Below the pieces are notes generated by a model. It saw only the letters and a program-made list of their open reading frames with translations. It did not search any database and was not told the origin of the DNA. 64,000 nucleotides of DNA from Paenibacillus sp. Root444D2. Its GTDB lineage: Bacteria > Bacillota > Bacilli > Paenibacillales > NBRC-103111. Below, piece by piece: positions 9,219-18,259 of this stretch. Both the position numbers and the translations under genes were made by a program. The stretch is from contig NZ_LMEO01000045.1 of assembly GCF_001426375.1 (NCBI RefSeq), positions 182,825-246,824 on the forward strand, read 5' to 3'. The stretch's first letter is position 1, and each line of letters starts with the position of its first letter.

Positions 9219-11525
9219 TTATTTCTTCTGAGTCACTTTCAACAGCTTGTCGATTTTATAGACAGTATTCGTTGTTAGATCGAGCGGAACACTTTGTTCA
9301 CGGAAGCGCAGAAATGTCCGACCATCTGAGAATGCTTGAATAGTGGCCTCCATCAACTTACCGTTCTCCCAAACAATATCAACTTCTATATTTCCTTTGG
9401 CCCGCAGTCCTGAAACTTTACCTGTATGCCATTTCCTTGGCAGGGCAGGCAGCAAATTGATTTCTCCGGCATGACTTTGCAGCAGCATTTCTGCAATAGC
9501 TGCCGTCCCTCCGAAATTTCCATCTACGACAAATATGTGTTTCTCCGCTCCAGCAATCCCCGGTTTGGAAAACGTTAATAAGTTGTCGAAGCTCAATTGA
9601 CCGATTAAATGGGTTAAATGCTTATAAGCATGTTCGCCGTCCTCTAATCGGGCGAAGCTCGCTGCAAAAGAGGCAACCGTGAACTCAACATCTTCCAACG
9701 CCTCGCGAGACATGCGATTTTCTAGTGTAGTTCTTGCAGCGGCGCTCAGTTCTGGTGTTCCTCTTAGGGTGATTTGGTTACCGGGATGTAAGCTGACTAG
9801 ATGAGATAGGTGACGATGATCCGGCTGTGCTTCTTTGAAATCTTCCAACCATTCCTGTAATTGTCCCCGGCTCCCAATACGAAGGGGCGGCAGCTTAGCA
9901 ATGGCTTGCTTCAACTTTGTTTGCATATCAAAATCTACTTGCAGCATATCGGCAGCCTCTAAGCAAAAGACGAATAAGTCACGAACCAATACTTGATCGA
10001 GTGTCGATCCCATCGACAATTGATGAACGTTGTCTTCGATATAAAAACTATTTTCCGGTGAGTTAGAAGGTCCAGTTACAAGCCACCCATATTGTGGATG
10101 CATCGTCATGTAGTCGAGGAAAAAGGCTGCGGCTTCTTTCAACACAGGATAAGCTTGCTGCGCTAAGAACTCCTGATCTAAGCTAAATTCATAATGTTCT
10201 CGCAGTTGGCTTGCAATCCATAAGCCCCCTGTCACATTCAGTCCCCACGAGGTTTCCCAACCCGGAGCCGTAAACCCCCATGCATTTGAGAAGACGTGAG
10301 CGACCCAACCTTCGCATCCATAAAAGTCATGCGCTGTCGTTCTGCCAGCTTGCGATAACATCTCCAAATAATTCATTAACGGGATATGACATTCTGCCAA
10401 GTTGCTAGCTTCTGTTGGAAAGTAATTCATTTGTGTGTTGATGTCCAGATGGTAATCACAGCTCCATTCCATACGGTTGGCTTCACCATCATTCCATATG
10501 CCTTGTAAATTTAGAGGTAAAGGAGAGTCCGCACGTGAACCGGAAATCATCAAATAGCGGCCATATTGATAAAATAAGGCAAATAATTGCGGATCATCAT
10601 CTTGTCCGTTCTGGAAAAGACGAATTCTTTCGTCCGTTGGCAGGTGGGACGCGGCTGAATGACCTAAGTCAAGATTCACTCGGCCATACAACCGATGATA
10701 ATCGGATATGTGATTCTCTTTAAGCTTTGCGTAGCCAAGTGCGATGGCTTGTGCCAGTTGGCGCTTAGATGCTTGCAGCCAACCTTCATCCTTTTTCCCA
10801 TAATCGGTATTTGCGGCAAAGTAGATGCATGCTTCATCTGCGTTTCTTACGACAATCTGATTATCCTCTATAATAATGGTACCGCCCTGTGCAGTCACTT
10901 TGACCATTCCTTGACAGAAAACTCCACACTTACCGTCACTGTGCATGTTTTCCGTCGCTTGTCCTTTAAAAGTGATCACAGCGTCCTCGGCTGCCCGTTT
11001 CGTAAAGTTGTCAGTCAGACCTTCCATGCCTAACGTGAATGAAATGCCCCCTTTTTGCTCACTCCAAAAGCGCGAAGCTACAATATCATCCGCGTGCGAA
11101 GCAAATATTTCCCGGGTAAAGTTTTTGCCGTTTACGCTGTAAGAAGTATGAAATAGAGCGTTTTCAAGGCTTAGTACACGCTGGAGATCTTCACCATGAT
11201 GTTCCACATTCAGGATCAGATTACACATCTGCAAATTCGTACCGAAATTTTGCTTTTTAGGCTGCAGTGCCTGCTGAGCTAGTTCTTCCCCACGCTTGTA
11301 ATCGCCTGTAAAGAAATGCTGCCGCATCCGATCAAGATCATCTTTGCCCTTGGAATGACTTTTGGTCTTCTCCGTTTTTCCAGACCAATACGTGACCTCG
11401 GTCATACTCCAGGTTTCCTTCTCGATCCCACCATAGATGACGGAACCTAGTCTTCCGTTTCCTATTGGCAGCCCTTGCGACCAGTTCAGTACAGCATTTG
11501 TATACCATAGTTTCAGATCATTCAT
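9219..11525 (-). CDS. GH95 alpha-L-fucosidase-type enzyme, cytoplasmic
   Basis: A 768-residue protein with the full GH95 layout: N-terminal LPIGNGRLG, a beta-sandwich to about 280, and an (alpha/alpha)6 barrel with LNLQGIWND, SCDYHLDINTQMNYFP, TGPSNSPEN, LQEWLEDF, HRHLSHL and VDGNFGGTAAIAEML. Family knowledge makes Glu491 (SPEN) the likely acid and Asp668 (DGNFGG) part of the base machinery. The usual Asn-x-Asn appears as Asp361-Ile-Asn363, so one catalytic-site Asn is replaced. There is no signal peptide, so it should act on imported oligosaccharides, removing terminal alpha-L-fucose or alpha-L-galactose. The ATG start has GGAGG ten bases upstream. It lies upstream of the GH95-like gene on the same strand. 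Confidence 0.85.
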   Translation of the reverse strand: MNDLKLWYTNAVLNWSQGLPIGNGRLGSVIYGGIEKETWSMTEVTYWSGKTEKTKSHSKGKDDLDRMRQHFFTGDYKRGEELAQQALQPKKQNFGTNLQMCNLILNVEHHGEDLQRVLSLENALFHTSYSVNGKNFTREIFASHADDIVASRFWSEQKGGISFTLGMEGLTDNFTKRAAEDAVITFKGQATENMHSDGKCGVFCQGMVKVTAQGGTIIIEDNQIVVRNADEACIYFAANTDYGKKDEGWLQASKRQLAQAIALGYAKLKENHISDYHRLYGRVNLDLGHSAASHLPTDERIRLFQNGQDDDPQLFALFYQYGRYLMISGSRADSPLPLNLQGIWNDGEANRMEWSCDYHLDINTQMNYFPTEASNLAECHIPLMNYLEMLSQAGRTTAHDFYGCEGWVAHVFSNAWGFTAPGWETSWGLNVTGGLWIASQLREHYEFSLDQEFLAQQAYPVLKEAAAFFLDYMTMHPQYGWLVTGPSNSPENSFYIEDNVHQLSMGSTLDQVLVRDLFVFCLEAADMLQVDFDMQTKLKQAIAKLPPLRIGSRGQLQEWLEDFKEAQPDHRHLSHLVSLHPGNQITLRGTPELSAAARTTLENRMSREALEDVEFTVASFAASFARLEDGEHAYKHLTHLIGQLSFDNLLTFSKPGIAGAEKHIFVVDGNFGGTAAIAEMLLQSHAGEINLLPALPRKWHTGKVSGLRAKGNIEVDIVWENGKLMEATIQAFSDGRTFLRFREQSVPLDLTTNTVYKIDKLLKVTQKK

Positions 11526-11582
11526 GCAGTTGCAGCCTCCTCAATTTCATCACACATTATATATCGTGTATGATTTACAATC

Positions 11583-11921
11583 TTACCATTTGCGATTTAT
11601 CGTGTAAAGACACGTTAGGCTTCTCTTAAAAAAGCAGTCCAGCGTTTCGAAAAAGTGGACTGCTCCATCATCAGTTCTCAAACGCCATATGGATAATAGT
11701 ACCTCCCGGCTTAGCCCCTGGTACACACCACCCGCAAACACTTCCAGATAATCGCCATCTCCCGTATCAAGCAGAACAGCTCTCCTGTCGCCTTCTCCCC
11801 AGCTTAAACGTTCCGTAAAGCCAAATCCTTCAGTGTAAAATTTAACCGTTGCTTCGAAGTTGCTTGCTCGTATCGCAACATGATGAAAACCGCATCCGCC
11901 GAGTTTGTTAATTTTCCCCAT
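11583..11921 (-). pseudogene. VOC (glyoxalase/bleomycin-resistance) family gene, frameshifted
   Basis: The first 75 residues are a good VOC half-domain: GFHHVAIRASNF, KFYTEGFGF, DTGDGDYLEVFAGG. After that the frame loses similarity. Shifting frame from about 11730 gives GAKPGGTIIHMAF, the expected next VOC strand, and shifting back at about 11680 gives RTDDGAVHF, the strand after it. Two compensating indels therefore disrupt the 3' half. A strong terminator sits inside the nominal frame, so the last roughly 25 codons are not coding in origin. The intact domain would need about 125 residues. The remnant gives no usable second half of the metal site. Confidence 0.6.
11628..11663 (-). terminator. 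Terminator in the tail of the VOC remnant
   Basis: Perfect 8-bp stem (GCAGTCCA 11634-11641 / TGGACTGC 11656-11663) with six T following on the minus strand. It lies inside the frame as annotated, showing that the true 3' end was near 11665-11680. Confidence 0.8.
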
Positions 11922-12036
11922 ATGATACTACTACCTTTTCATAATTTCTTTTTTTACGATACGGATAACGAATGATTTAGTCAAATTGTGGCAATATTAA
12001 CGTTGCCCAAAAAAACATAGATCGGAGATGCATGCT

Positions 12037-12252
12037 ATGTCAAACCAACAATCCGAACAACAAAATGCAGAAATTGAAGCCCATAATGCGGTAGCTGATG
12101 CCCTAAGCGAACTGAATCAAGCACAATCGATTAGTACTCATCGAAGAAGGGCTATTCAGCAAGCAAACGAACAGCTTGACCAAGCACATGCACAATTAGC
12201 AGAGGCACGGACTGAACAATCTGGCAGTGCTGATGAAGATAGCCTTACGTAA
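12037..12252 (+). CDS. Small charged helical protein of unknown function
   Basis: A 71-residue protein starting MSNQQSEQQN. The frame has an earlier ATG at 12028, but GGAG abuts it, while ATG 12037 has the proper nine-base spacing. The sequence is rich in Gln, Glu and Ala, with Leu/Ala at heptad-like spacing (ADALSELNQAQ, ANEQLDQAHAQLAEA), and predicts one long amphipathic or coiled-coil helix with a disordered tail. There is no Cys or membrane segment. It stands alone on the plus strand and ends just before a strong bidirectional hairpin. I do not recognise the family. Confidence 0.6.
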   Translation: MSNQQSEQQNAEIEAHNAVADALSELNQAQSISTHRRRAIQQANEQLDQAHAQLAEARTEQSGSADEDSLT

Positions 12253-12283
12253 ATAAGGCGTATTCTCATCTACATATTAAATG

Positions 12284-12330
12284 AAAGGGGCTGTCTCAAA
12301 GGTCAATGACCTTTTGGGAAAAGCCCCTTT
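12284..12330 (+). terminator. Hairpin terminator after the small coiled-coil gene
   Basis: AAAGGGGCT (12284-12292) pairs with AGCCCCTTT (12322-12330), and an inner repeat AAAGGTCA/TGACCTTTT strengthens it. T-rich on the plus side. It also forms the left edge of the repeat island. Confidence 0.75.
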
Positions 12331-12797
12331 TGTTACCGAATTAAACAGCGGAAAAAGGAGCCTCTAGAAGCTTCTATTTCGATAAAAAGTAACTAATTGT
12401 GGGAAATAAGAGTTTCCAGAGGCTTCTATTTCGATAAAAAGTGGCTAATGGTGAGCAGAGGGAGTCTCCAGAGACCCTTATTTCTTTCCGAACACAGCGT
12501 GTGGGGATTGATTAATGTGCGGAAGCAAGACACCCCTTAAATGTCTTTTGACCTTATGGGACATTCGAAACTCTATTCAGCACGAAATTCATATTTCCAT
12601 TGGAGACCTTCCAATGGAATCGCTTCACAGGCCTCAAAATTCGTGCTTTTATTGAAAAAAATCCAATGGAATTAACTTAAAGGCTGCCAAATCCCGATTT
12701 CCACTGGATTAACTCCAATGGAAATCGTATTCAAGCTTCGAAATTCGCAAAGTAGGAGATGAATTTTCCAAATATGAGTTTTGGGACAGGCCCCTTC
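12284..12797. repeat. Non-coding repeat island bounded by imperfect inverted ends
   Basis: The 576 bp between the flanking genes hold no convincing gene. Two repeat families fill it. Copies of CTTCTATTTCGATAAAAAGT at 12371-12390 and 12423-12442 (52-bp period) have a degraded third copy near 12475. A second family has TTTCCATTGGA/TCCAATGGAA hairpins at 12594-12619 and 12699-12728, each followed by a similar TTCG-AAATTCG stretch. The island begins with GGGGCTGTCTCAAA and ends with its imperfect inverse TTTGGGACAGGCCCC (12780-12794). Confidence 0.6.
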
Positions 12798-12828
12798 ACT
12801 CCTTGCCTTTTCTGCAAAGTTCCTTCCC

Positions 12829-13731
12829 TTACTTTTTACGATCATAGTTCTGCAGCTTTCTGAGAAAGTTATCCGCGGATAGATAGGGCATGCCAACATT
12901 TAACCGATTTATTTCTCTGCTGTCCCCCGAATTAATCCCTTCTTTTGTCGTGATAAAATAACGGAAACCCATTTCTTTCGCGTCATCCATAACGGTCTGA
13001 TTATATTCCCCAAAAGGGAAACATAGCATGGAAAGCTTATTGTCTAGCTGCGTTTTTAACAGGGCTTCGGCCATCCAAAGATCCTCACGGACTCTTTTTC
13101 TCCTTTCCTCTTCCGTCTCCAACCGCTTTTCCTGCTCTAGGAAAATGCGATTCGTCAAAGTAGGTACGGTACCTCCTCCATCCCCCTTCTTTTTTTGGTG
13201 AAGGTCAAACGTATGAGAATAGAAACTGAATCCATCGTGTTTCATCTCCTGTGTTTGCTTCCAGGTCAAAAAGGGTAGAGACGGATATTCAGAATCCAGA
13301 TAACTGACAACAACAAAGTTAGTTGCCGGGAACCCTTGCTTTTTCAGTAAAGGGTATGCCTTCTCATAAAAGGATCGATAGCCATCATCGAAAGTAATCA
13401 CGACAGCATTCGGGGGAATTGACTTTCGATGCTCTAGAAAACAGCTATAATCTTCGATCGGGATCACATTATAATGATTTTCTTTTAATACCTGGAGGTG
13501 CTGATTAAATTTAGCCGGGGTAATCGTCACAAATGACTCGTTTTCATCCAGATGGTGGTAGGTAAGAAAAATAGCTTGATTGGTATAATGGATAACCTTC
13601 GTATCCACAGCCGGTCTAATGATTGCGCTTTCATTAATGCTGGAACAAACCTGATTGAGGTGATCATCCTGGTTCCCCACATTTCCCCAAGGCGCTAAAG
13701 CTAGCATTAAGTAGAAGATCCATGCATTCAT
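12829..13731 (-). CDS. Polysaccharide deacetylase (NodB/CE4 domain)
   Basis: A 300-residue probable secreted or membrane-anchored deacetylase. The chosen ATG (13731) lies nine bases after GGGGGAGGAG; the open frame's earlier Met lacks a site. A hydrophobic N-terminal segment (residues 1-20) is followed by the NodB domain: TFDDG (metal-binding Asp pair, near residue 120), SHTFDLH (metal His), a charged insertion EEERRKRVRED, and CFPFGEYN near 255. The YHHLDE start and the spacing resemble the PgaB/IcaB branch, which de-N-acetylates poly-GlcNAc, but cell-wall substrates are equally possible. It is monocistronic, between the repeat island and the ytoI terminator. Confidence 0.8.
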   Translation of the reverse strand: MNAWIFYLMLALAPWGNVGNQDDHLNQVCSSINESAIIRPAVDTKVIHYTNQAIFLTYHHLDENESFVTITPAKFNQHLQVLKENHYNVIPIEDYSCFLEHRKSIPPNAVVITFDDGYRSFYEKAYPLLKKQGFPATNFVVVSYLDSEYPSLPFLTWKQTQEMKHDGFSFYSHTFDLHQKKKGDGGGTVPTLTNRIFLEQEKRLETEEERRKRVREDLWMAEALLKTQLDNKLSMLCFPFGEYNQTVMDDAKEMGFRYFITTKEGINSGDSREINRLNVGMPYLSADNFLRKLQNYDRKK

Positions 13732-13843
13732 TCGCTGTGACTCCTCCCCCAGTTTAATTTTAAACAAAGATAACCAGCCCGCGCTTCGTCATTAGATAAA
13801 TAATACATATCATTTGTAGTGCAAACTTATGCTTCCAAAAAGC

Positions 13844-13869
13844 AAAAATAGCCACCTCAACAGGTGGCT
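13844..13869 (-). terminator. Terminator after the YtoI-like gene
   Basis: AGCCACCT (13850-13857) / AGGTGGCT (13862-13869), followed by TATTTTT on the minus strand, 15 bp after the stop at 13885. Confidence 0.85.
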
Positions 13870-13884
13870 CATCTTCTATTACAA

Positions 13885-15213
13885 TTATAAAATTCGTGCC
13901 GTAAACATGGATCTAGCTACTCTAGTGCCGTTCGTTCTGATTTCCATATCAATCTTGCAAAATCTGCGGCTCATCTCTACGATCGAGGGGACGATTTCGA
14001 TGACATCATCGATTTGCAGCGGGATCAGAAAATAGCTGGAAGAACTATCCAGAATGAGATCACCTTTCTTTTGCTCCTGAACCGTGCGATAGGCCGCTCG
14101 AATCATAATCGTTGTCAGAACACCCTCAGAGACCAAACCTTCAAAATTCGTCATTTGCGGCGTAACCGTTCCTTGGAAATACAGCTTGCCTTCCTCATCT
14201 CGAAGCTCGTCGATCCCCGAATAGATCTGTACCTCGAATGTTTCAGCGTTCTGAGGCTGCCTCTGCATATGCTGCATGGCTTTCATAACATCTTTACGGC
14301 TAATGACTCCGATCATCTTGCGATCAGCATCTATGACGGGCAGCAGCTCAATACCTTCCCACACCATGGTATGTCCAGCAGATGCTACCGACGTTTTCAA
14401 GTTAATCATGAGCGGATTAGGAGTCATCAAGGTGCCAACGAGCTGATTCGGCTTCGCGCCCATGATGTCCTTGGTCGTGATCATGCCGATCGGCACCTGA
14501 TTATCATCGATGACAGGATACCGGGTATGCGTCGTTTCCTCAACCAGTTTTTGCATGTCCTTGACCGTATTAGCCGCGAGCAGCGAATAAATAGGGCTGT
14601 CTTTGCGCACGATGTCGTCGACGATCATAATCTTTTTCTTAATAAGGCGATCTTCCATGGCGCGGTTAATCATTGTGGCAACCGTGAATGTATCGAATGA
14701 ACTGCCGATGATAGGCAGCTGCAGTTCATCTGCAAGCTCCTTAACTTCAGGCGTGGTGTCAAATCCACCGGTAATCAATACGCCAGCGCCCTGACTTAGT
14801 GCACACATGTGTGCTTGTACACGATTGCCGACAATGAGCAAATTACCTGCTTCAATATACTTCAGCATGGCCTCCAACTGCATCGCGCCAATCACGAATT
14901 TATTCAGTGACTTATGTATACCCGAAGAACCTCCCAGCACAACGCCTTCCACCACATTGACGATTTCCGAGAACGTTAATTTATCAATGACGGGTTCTTC
15001 TTTCTTCTCCATGCGAATCGTACCGATCCGCCGTTTGGTGCTTACCAGACCGATATTTTCCGCTTCCTTGATAGCCCGATAAGCCGTTCCCTCACTCACA
15101 TCCAGATCTTGAGCGATTTGCCGAACAGACAGCTTGGTGCCTACAGCCAAAGATTCAATATATTTCGTAATTTGTTCATGCTTCGTATGAAGCTCCGAAT
15201 GGCCCGTGCTCAT
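13885..15213 (-). CDS. ytoI: YtoI-like regulator: wHTH, DRTGG, two CBS and hotdog domains
   Basis: A 442-residue protein with the domain order of Bacillus YtoI. An N-terminal winged helix-turn-helix (about 15-65, VRQIAQDLDVSEGTAYRAIKEAE) is followed by a DRTGG domain (about 75-185, ending ADELQLPIIGSSFDTF), two CBS motifs (about 195-310, including TRYPVIDDNQVPIGMITTKDIM and ELLPVIDADRKMIGVISRKDVM) and a hotdog/thioesterase-like domain to the end. CBS pairs usually bind adenine nucleotides, so an energy- or nucleotide-sensing DNA-binding protein is likely. It is transcribed alone, 104 bp downstream of aceB and separated from it by a terminator. Its targets are unknown. Confidence 0.85.
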   Translation of the reverse strand: MSTGHSELHTKHEQITKYIESLAVGTKLSVRQIAQDLDVSEGTAYRAIKEAENIGLVSTKRRIGTIRMEKKEEPVIDKLTFSEIVNVVEGVVLGGSSGIHKSLNKFVIGAMQLEAMLKYIEAGNLLIVGNRVQAHMCALSQGAGVLITGGFDTTPEVKELADELQLPIIGSSFDTFTVATMINRAMEDRLIKKKIMIVDDIVRKDSPIYSLLAANTVKDMQKLVEETTHTRYPVIDDNQVPIGMITTKDIMGAKPNQLVGTLMTPNPLMINLKTSVASAGHTMVWEGIELLPVIDADRKMIGVISRKDVMKAMQHMQRQPQNAETFEVQIYSGIDELRDEEGKLYFQGTVTPQMTNFEGLVSEGVLTTIMIRAAYRTVQEQKKGDLILDSSSSYFLIPLQIDDVIEIVPSIVEMSRRFCKIDMEIRTNGTRVARSMFTARIL

Positions 15214-15270
15214 GGTTCACACCTCGCTGAACTGTTCTATAACATTGAAATAATTATAGTATATTCAAAT

Positions 15271-15303
15271 AAAAAAAGACAGAAGCCTCATGAAGGCCCT
15301 GTC
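15271..15303 (-). terminator. Terminator of the glyoxylate operon
   Basis: GACAG (15278-15282) / CTGTC (15299-15303) with an inner GCCT/AGGC stem, then seven T on the minus strand. It follows the aceB stop by 15 bp. Confidence 0.8.
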
Positions 15304-15317
15304 TCAAATTACTACAA

Positions 15318-16913
15318 TTACAAATATCGATACCCTTGTTCGGTTAAAAAAGCTTCAAATTCAGGTGAAACCGTCATCTGGGTAAAAAGAACATTCGCTT
15401 GGTCAAACTTCCTTTGCTGGAATGTCTCTTCTCCAAGCTTTTCTTTCATCTTTGCCAACTCTTCAAGCTGAATCTGTTGAAATAGTTCTGCCGTTACTTT
15501 ACGCCCGTCTTCCAAAATTCCTAGTGGATGGTGGATCCACTGCCAAAGCTGCGCACGAGATATTTCCGCAGTGGCCACGTCTTCCATCAAGTTGTTGATC
15601 GGTACAGCACCGAAACCGCGCAGCCAAGCTTCCAAATACTGAATGCCGACGCTGACGTTCGTCCGAATCCCCTTCTCTGTTATCGGCCCTTGCGGCACTT
15701 CAAGCAATTGTTCACCGGTAATTTTGGTTCCAGAAAGCTGCTTGTCAATTTGATTGGCTGAAGGCATATGCTCATCGAATATCGCTTTGGCGACAGGGAC
15801 TAATCCGGGATGAGCCACCCATGTGCCATCGTGACCATTTTTCACCTCGCGCAGCTTATCTGCTCTTACTTTCGCCATTGCTTCTTCGTTTGCCTTCGGA
15901 TCATTCTTCACCGGAATTTGTGCGGCCATGCCTCCGATGCAAGGCGCATTCCGCTTATGACAAGTCTGGATGGCGAGCAGCGAATAAGCTTTCATGAACG
16001 GCGATTCCATCGTAACGAGCGCTCGATCGGGCACGATGACGTGCGGCTGCTTCTGCAGCTTTTTAATATAACTAAAGATATAATCCCACCGTCCGCAGTT
16101 CAGGCCTGCACTGTGCTCGCGAAGTTCATACAAAATTTCGTCCATTTCAAAGGCAGCGACGATCGTCTCAATGAGCACCGTAGCCTTGATCGTACCTTGC
16201 GGAATGCCCAGCTCCTGCTGAGCAAATAGGAACATTTCATTCCAAAGACGTGCCTCGATATGGCTCTCAAGCTTAGGCAAGTAAAAATAGGGTCCGCTTC
16301 CTTGCTCAATCAGTGCCTTTGCATTATGGAAAAAGAATAGGCCAAAATCAAATAACGAACCGGATACAGGACGCCCATCAACCTGCATATGTTTCTCTTC
16401 CAAGTGCCAACCGCGTGGGCGAACTTTGAGCACTGCCGTCTGAGCTTGAAGGTTGTAGCTTTTCCCTTCCGGGCTGGTGAAAGCGATCATTCGACGAACA
16501 GCATCGTACAAATTCACTTGACCGTCGATCGTATTGTTCCACGTTGGCGAGTTAGCGTCCTCGAAGTCTGCCATATAGACGAAAGCACCAGAATTAAACG
16601 CGTTAATAACCATCTTACGGTCGCCAGCTGGGCCTGTTATCTCGACGCGTCTGTCCTGCAAATCCGCAGGGATCGGCGCTATAGTCCAATCGCTGCTGCG
16701 TATCCTTGCAGTTACAGGTAAAAAGCCCGGCAGCTCACCTGCATCAATACGACTCTGCCTCAGGTTGCGCTCCTGCAACAGCTCTAGGCGTTTTGCTCCA
16801 AATGTACGCTCAAGATGTGCTACGAATGCTAATGCTTCAGGCGTGAGAATCTTCTGCCCCTCCGCAGAAGTCGGTTCGATTTCAATTCCCCTTAGCATGG
16901 TTTGATCGATCAA
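15318..16913 (-). CDS. aceB: Malate synthase A
   Basis: Condenses glyoxylate and acetyl-CoA to malate, the second step of the glyoxylate shunt, in the cytoplasm. Typical malate synthase A segments are present: GPAGDRKMVINAFNSGAFVYMADFEDANSPTW split over 130-160, LPKLESHIEA, WDYIFSYIKKL and GMAAQIPVKND. From the chosen start it has 531 residues, the usual length of this class. The frame is open to 17036, but AAGGAG touches ATG 16922, whereas TTG 16913 has a nine-base spacing, so TTG is preferred. It follows aceA by 34 bp in the same operon and ends with a terminator. Confidence 0.93.
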   Translation of the reverse strand: MIDQTMLRGIEIEPTSAEGQKILTPEALAFVAHLERTFGAKRLELLQERNLRQSRIDAGELPGFLPVTARIRSSDWTIAPIPADLQDRRVEITGPAGDRKMVINAFNSGAFVYMADFEDANSPTWNNTIDGQVNLYDAVRRMIAFTSPEGKSYNLQAQTAVLKVRPRGWHLEEKHMQVDGRPVSGSLFDFGLFFFHNAKALIEQGSGPYFYLPKLESHIEARLWNEMFLFAQQELGIPQGTIKATVLIETIVAAFEMDEILYELREHSAGLNCGRWDYIFSYIKKLQKQPHVIVPDRALVTMESPFMKAYSLLAIQTCHKRNAPCIGGMAAQIPVKNDPKANEEAMAKVRADKLREVKNGHDGTWVAHPGLVPVAKAIFDEHMPSANQIDKQLSGTKITGEQLLEVPQGPITEKGIRTNVSVGIQYLEAWLRGFGAVPINNLMEDVATAEISRAQLWQWIHHPLGILEDGRKVTAELFQQIQLEELAKMKEKLGEETFQQRKFDQANVLFTQMTVSPEFEAFLTEQGYRYL

Positions 16914-16947
16914 TATCCTCATCTCCTTAAACCTTCTGGCATGGCTA

Positions 16948-18225
16948 TTAATGGGCAAATTGCTCTTCTTCTGTGGAGCCGGAAAGTGCAGTTGTGGAAG
17001 AAGTACCGCTGGTAATGACTTGGGAAACTTCGTCAAAATAACCCGTTCCTACTTCGCGCTGATGGCGTGTCGCTTCATAACCGCGTGATTCACTAGCGAA
17101 TTCGGTTTGCTGGAACTGTGAGTAAGCAGCCATGCCACGATCTCTATAATCGTGAGCGAGTTCAAACATGCTGTGATTCAGCGCATGGAAGCCTGCCAAG
17201 GTTACGAATTGGAACTTATAACCCAGCTTACCTAACTCTTGTTGAAATTTCGCTATCGTAGGTTCATCTAATTTTTTCTTCCAGTTAAATGAGGGAGAGC
17301 AGTTATATGCGAGCAGTTTGCCTGGGAATTTCTCATGAATCGCTTCGGCAAAACGTCTTGCTTCCTCTAGATTTGGCTCCGAGGTTTCACACCAGACCAT
17401 ATCCGCATAAGGCGCATAAGCCAGTCCGCGTGAGATCGCTTGATCCAAGCCTGCATGTACATAAAAGAATCCTTCGGGTGAACGTTCGCCAGTTAGAAAC
17501 GGCCGATCATTCTCGTCAATGTCGCTTGTCAGGAGACTTGCTGCATTCGCATCTGTTCTCGCGATTAGCACCGTCTCCACGCCCATCACATCGGCTGCCA
17601 GCCTTGCTGCGACTAGATTTTTTACGGCTTGCTGCGTTGGCAGCAGTACTTTGCCGCCCAAATGGCCGCATTTCTTTTCGGAGGAGAGCTGATCCTCGAA
17701 ATGGACAGCAGCGGCTCCAGCCTCAATCATGCCCTTCATCAGTTCGAACACGTTAAGTGGTCCTCCGAAGCCAGCTTCCGCGTCTGCCACAATGGGGAGA
17801 TAGAAGTCGATGCTTCCCTTGCCTTCCGCATGCTGGATCTGATCGGCTCGCTGCAGCGCCTGATTAATTCTTTTCACAACGCTAGGTACGCTGTTAGCTG
17901 GGTAAAGACTTTGATCGGGATACATATGACCGGATAAGTTCGCATCGGCGGCAACTTGCCAACCGCTTAAATAAATGGCTTTAAGTCCTGCCTTTGCTTG
18001 CTGCACAGCTTGATTTCCCGTTAGAGCGCCAAGTGCAGGTACAAAGTCTTCTTCGTTAACCCGCTCCCAGAATTTACGAGCTCCTTGTTCAGCCAGTGTC
18101 TGCTTAATCATTACAGAGCCACGAAGGCGAAGCACATCCTCAACCGAATAGGGTCGAGACACCCCTTCGAATCGCTTGGAATTCCAGCTTGCTTGCAGTT
18201 GTTCACGTTGAATTTGTTTGCTCAT
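16948..18225 (-). CDS. aceA: Isocitrate lyase
   Basis: Cleaves isocitrate to glyoxylate and succinate, letting the cell grow on acetate or fatty acids. The 425-residue protein carries the catalytic-loop motif KKCGHLGGKV (about residue 185-195), with Cys as the active-site residue, the metal-binding ADAEAGFGG segment near 150 and the NCSPSFNWKKKL lid segment near 318. The C-terminus is Ser/Thr/Glu-rich. The ATG start has a modest AGGATC site. It lies between the 55-residue zinc-ribbon gene (33 bp upstream) and aceB. Carbon-state control probably acts at the palindromic promoter at 18469. Confidence 0.95.
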   Translation of the reverse strand: MSKQIQREQLQASWNSKRFEGVSRPYSVEDVLRLRGSVMIKQTLAEQGARKFWERVNEEDFVPALGALTGNQAVQQAKAGLKAIYLSGWQVAADANLSGHMYPDQSLYPANSVPSVVKRINQALQRADQIQHAEGKGSIDFYLPIVADAEAGFGGPLNVFELMKGMIEAGAAAVHFEDQLSSEKKCGHLGGKVLLPTQQAVKNLVAARLAADVMGVETVLIARTDANAASLLTSDIDENDRPFLTGERSPEGFFYVHAGLDQAISRGLAYAPYADMVWCETSEPNLEEARRFAEAIHEKFPGKLLAYNCSPSFNWKKKLDEPTIAKFQQELGKLGYKFQFVTLAGFHALNHSMFELAHDYRDRGMAAYSQFQQTEFASESRGYEATRHQREVGTGYFDEVSQVITSGTSSTTALSGSTEEEQFAH

Positions 18226-18259
18226 GATCCTAATGCACTCCTTTATTGGGTTTTGTTTT

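Noticed and set aside
12672..12899. 75-codon minus-strand frame in the repeat island
   Set aside because: It overlaps the deacetylase 3' end and the hairpin repeats, has no ribosome site and no recognisable protein features.
14014..14700. 228-codon plus-strand frame opposite the ytoI gene
   Set aside because: It is the long antisense shadow of a well-supported gene and has no family features.
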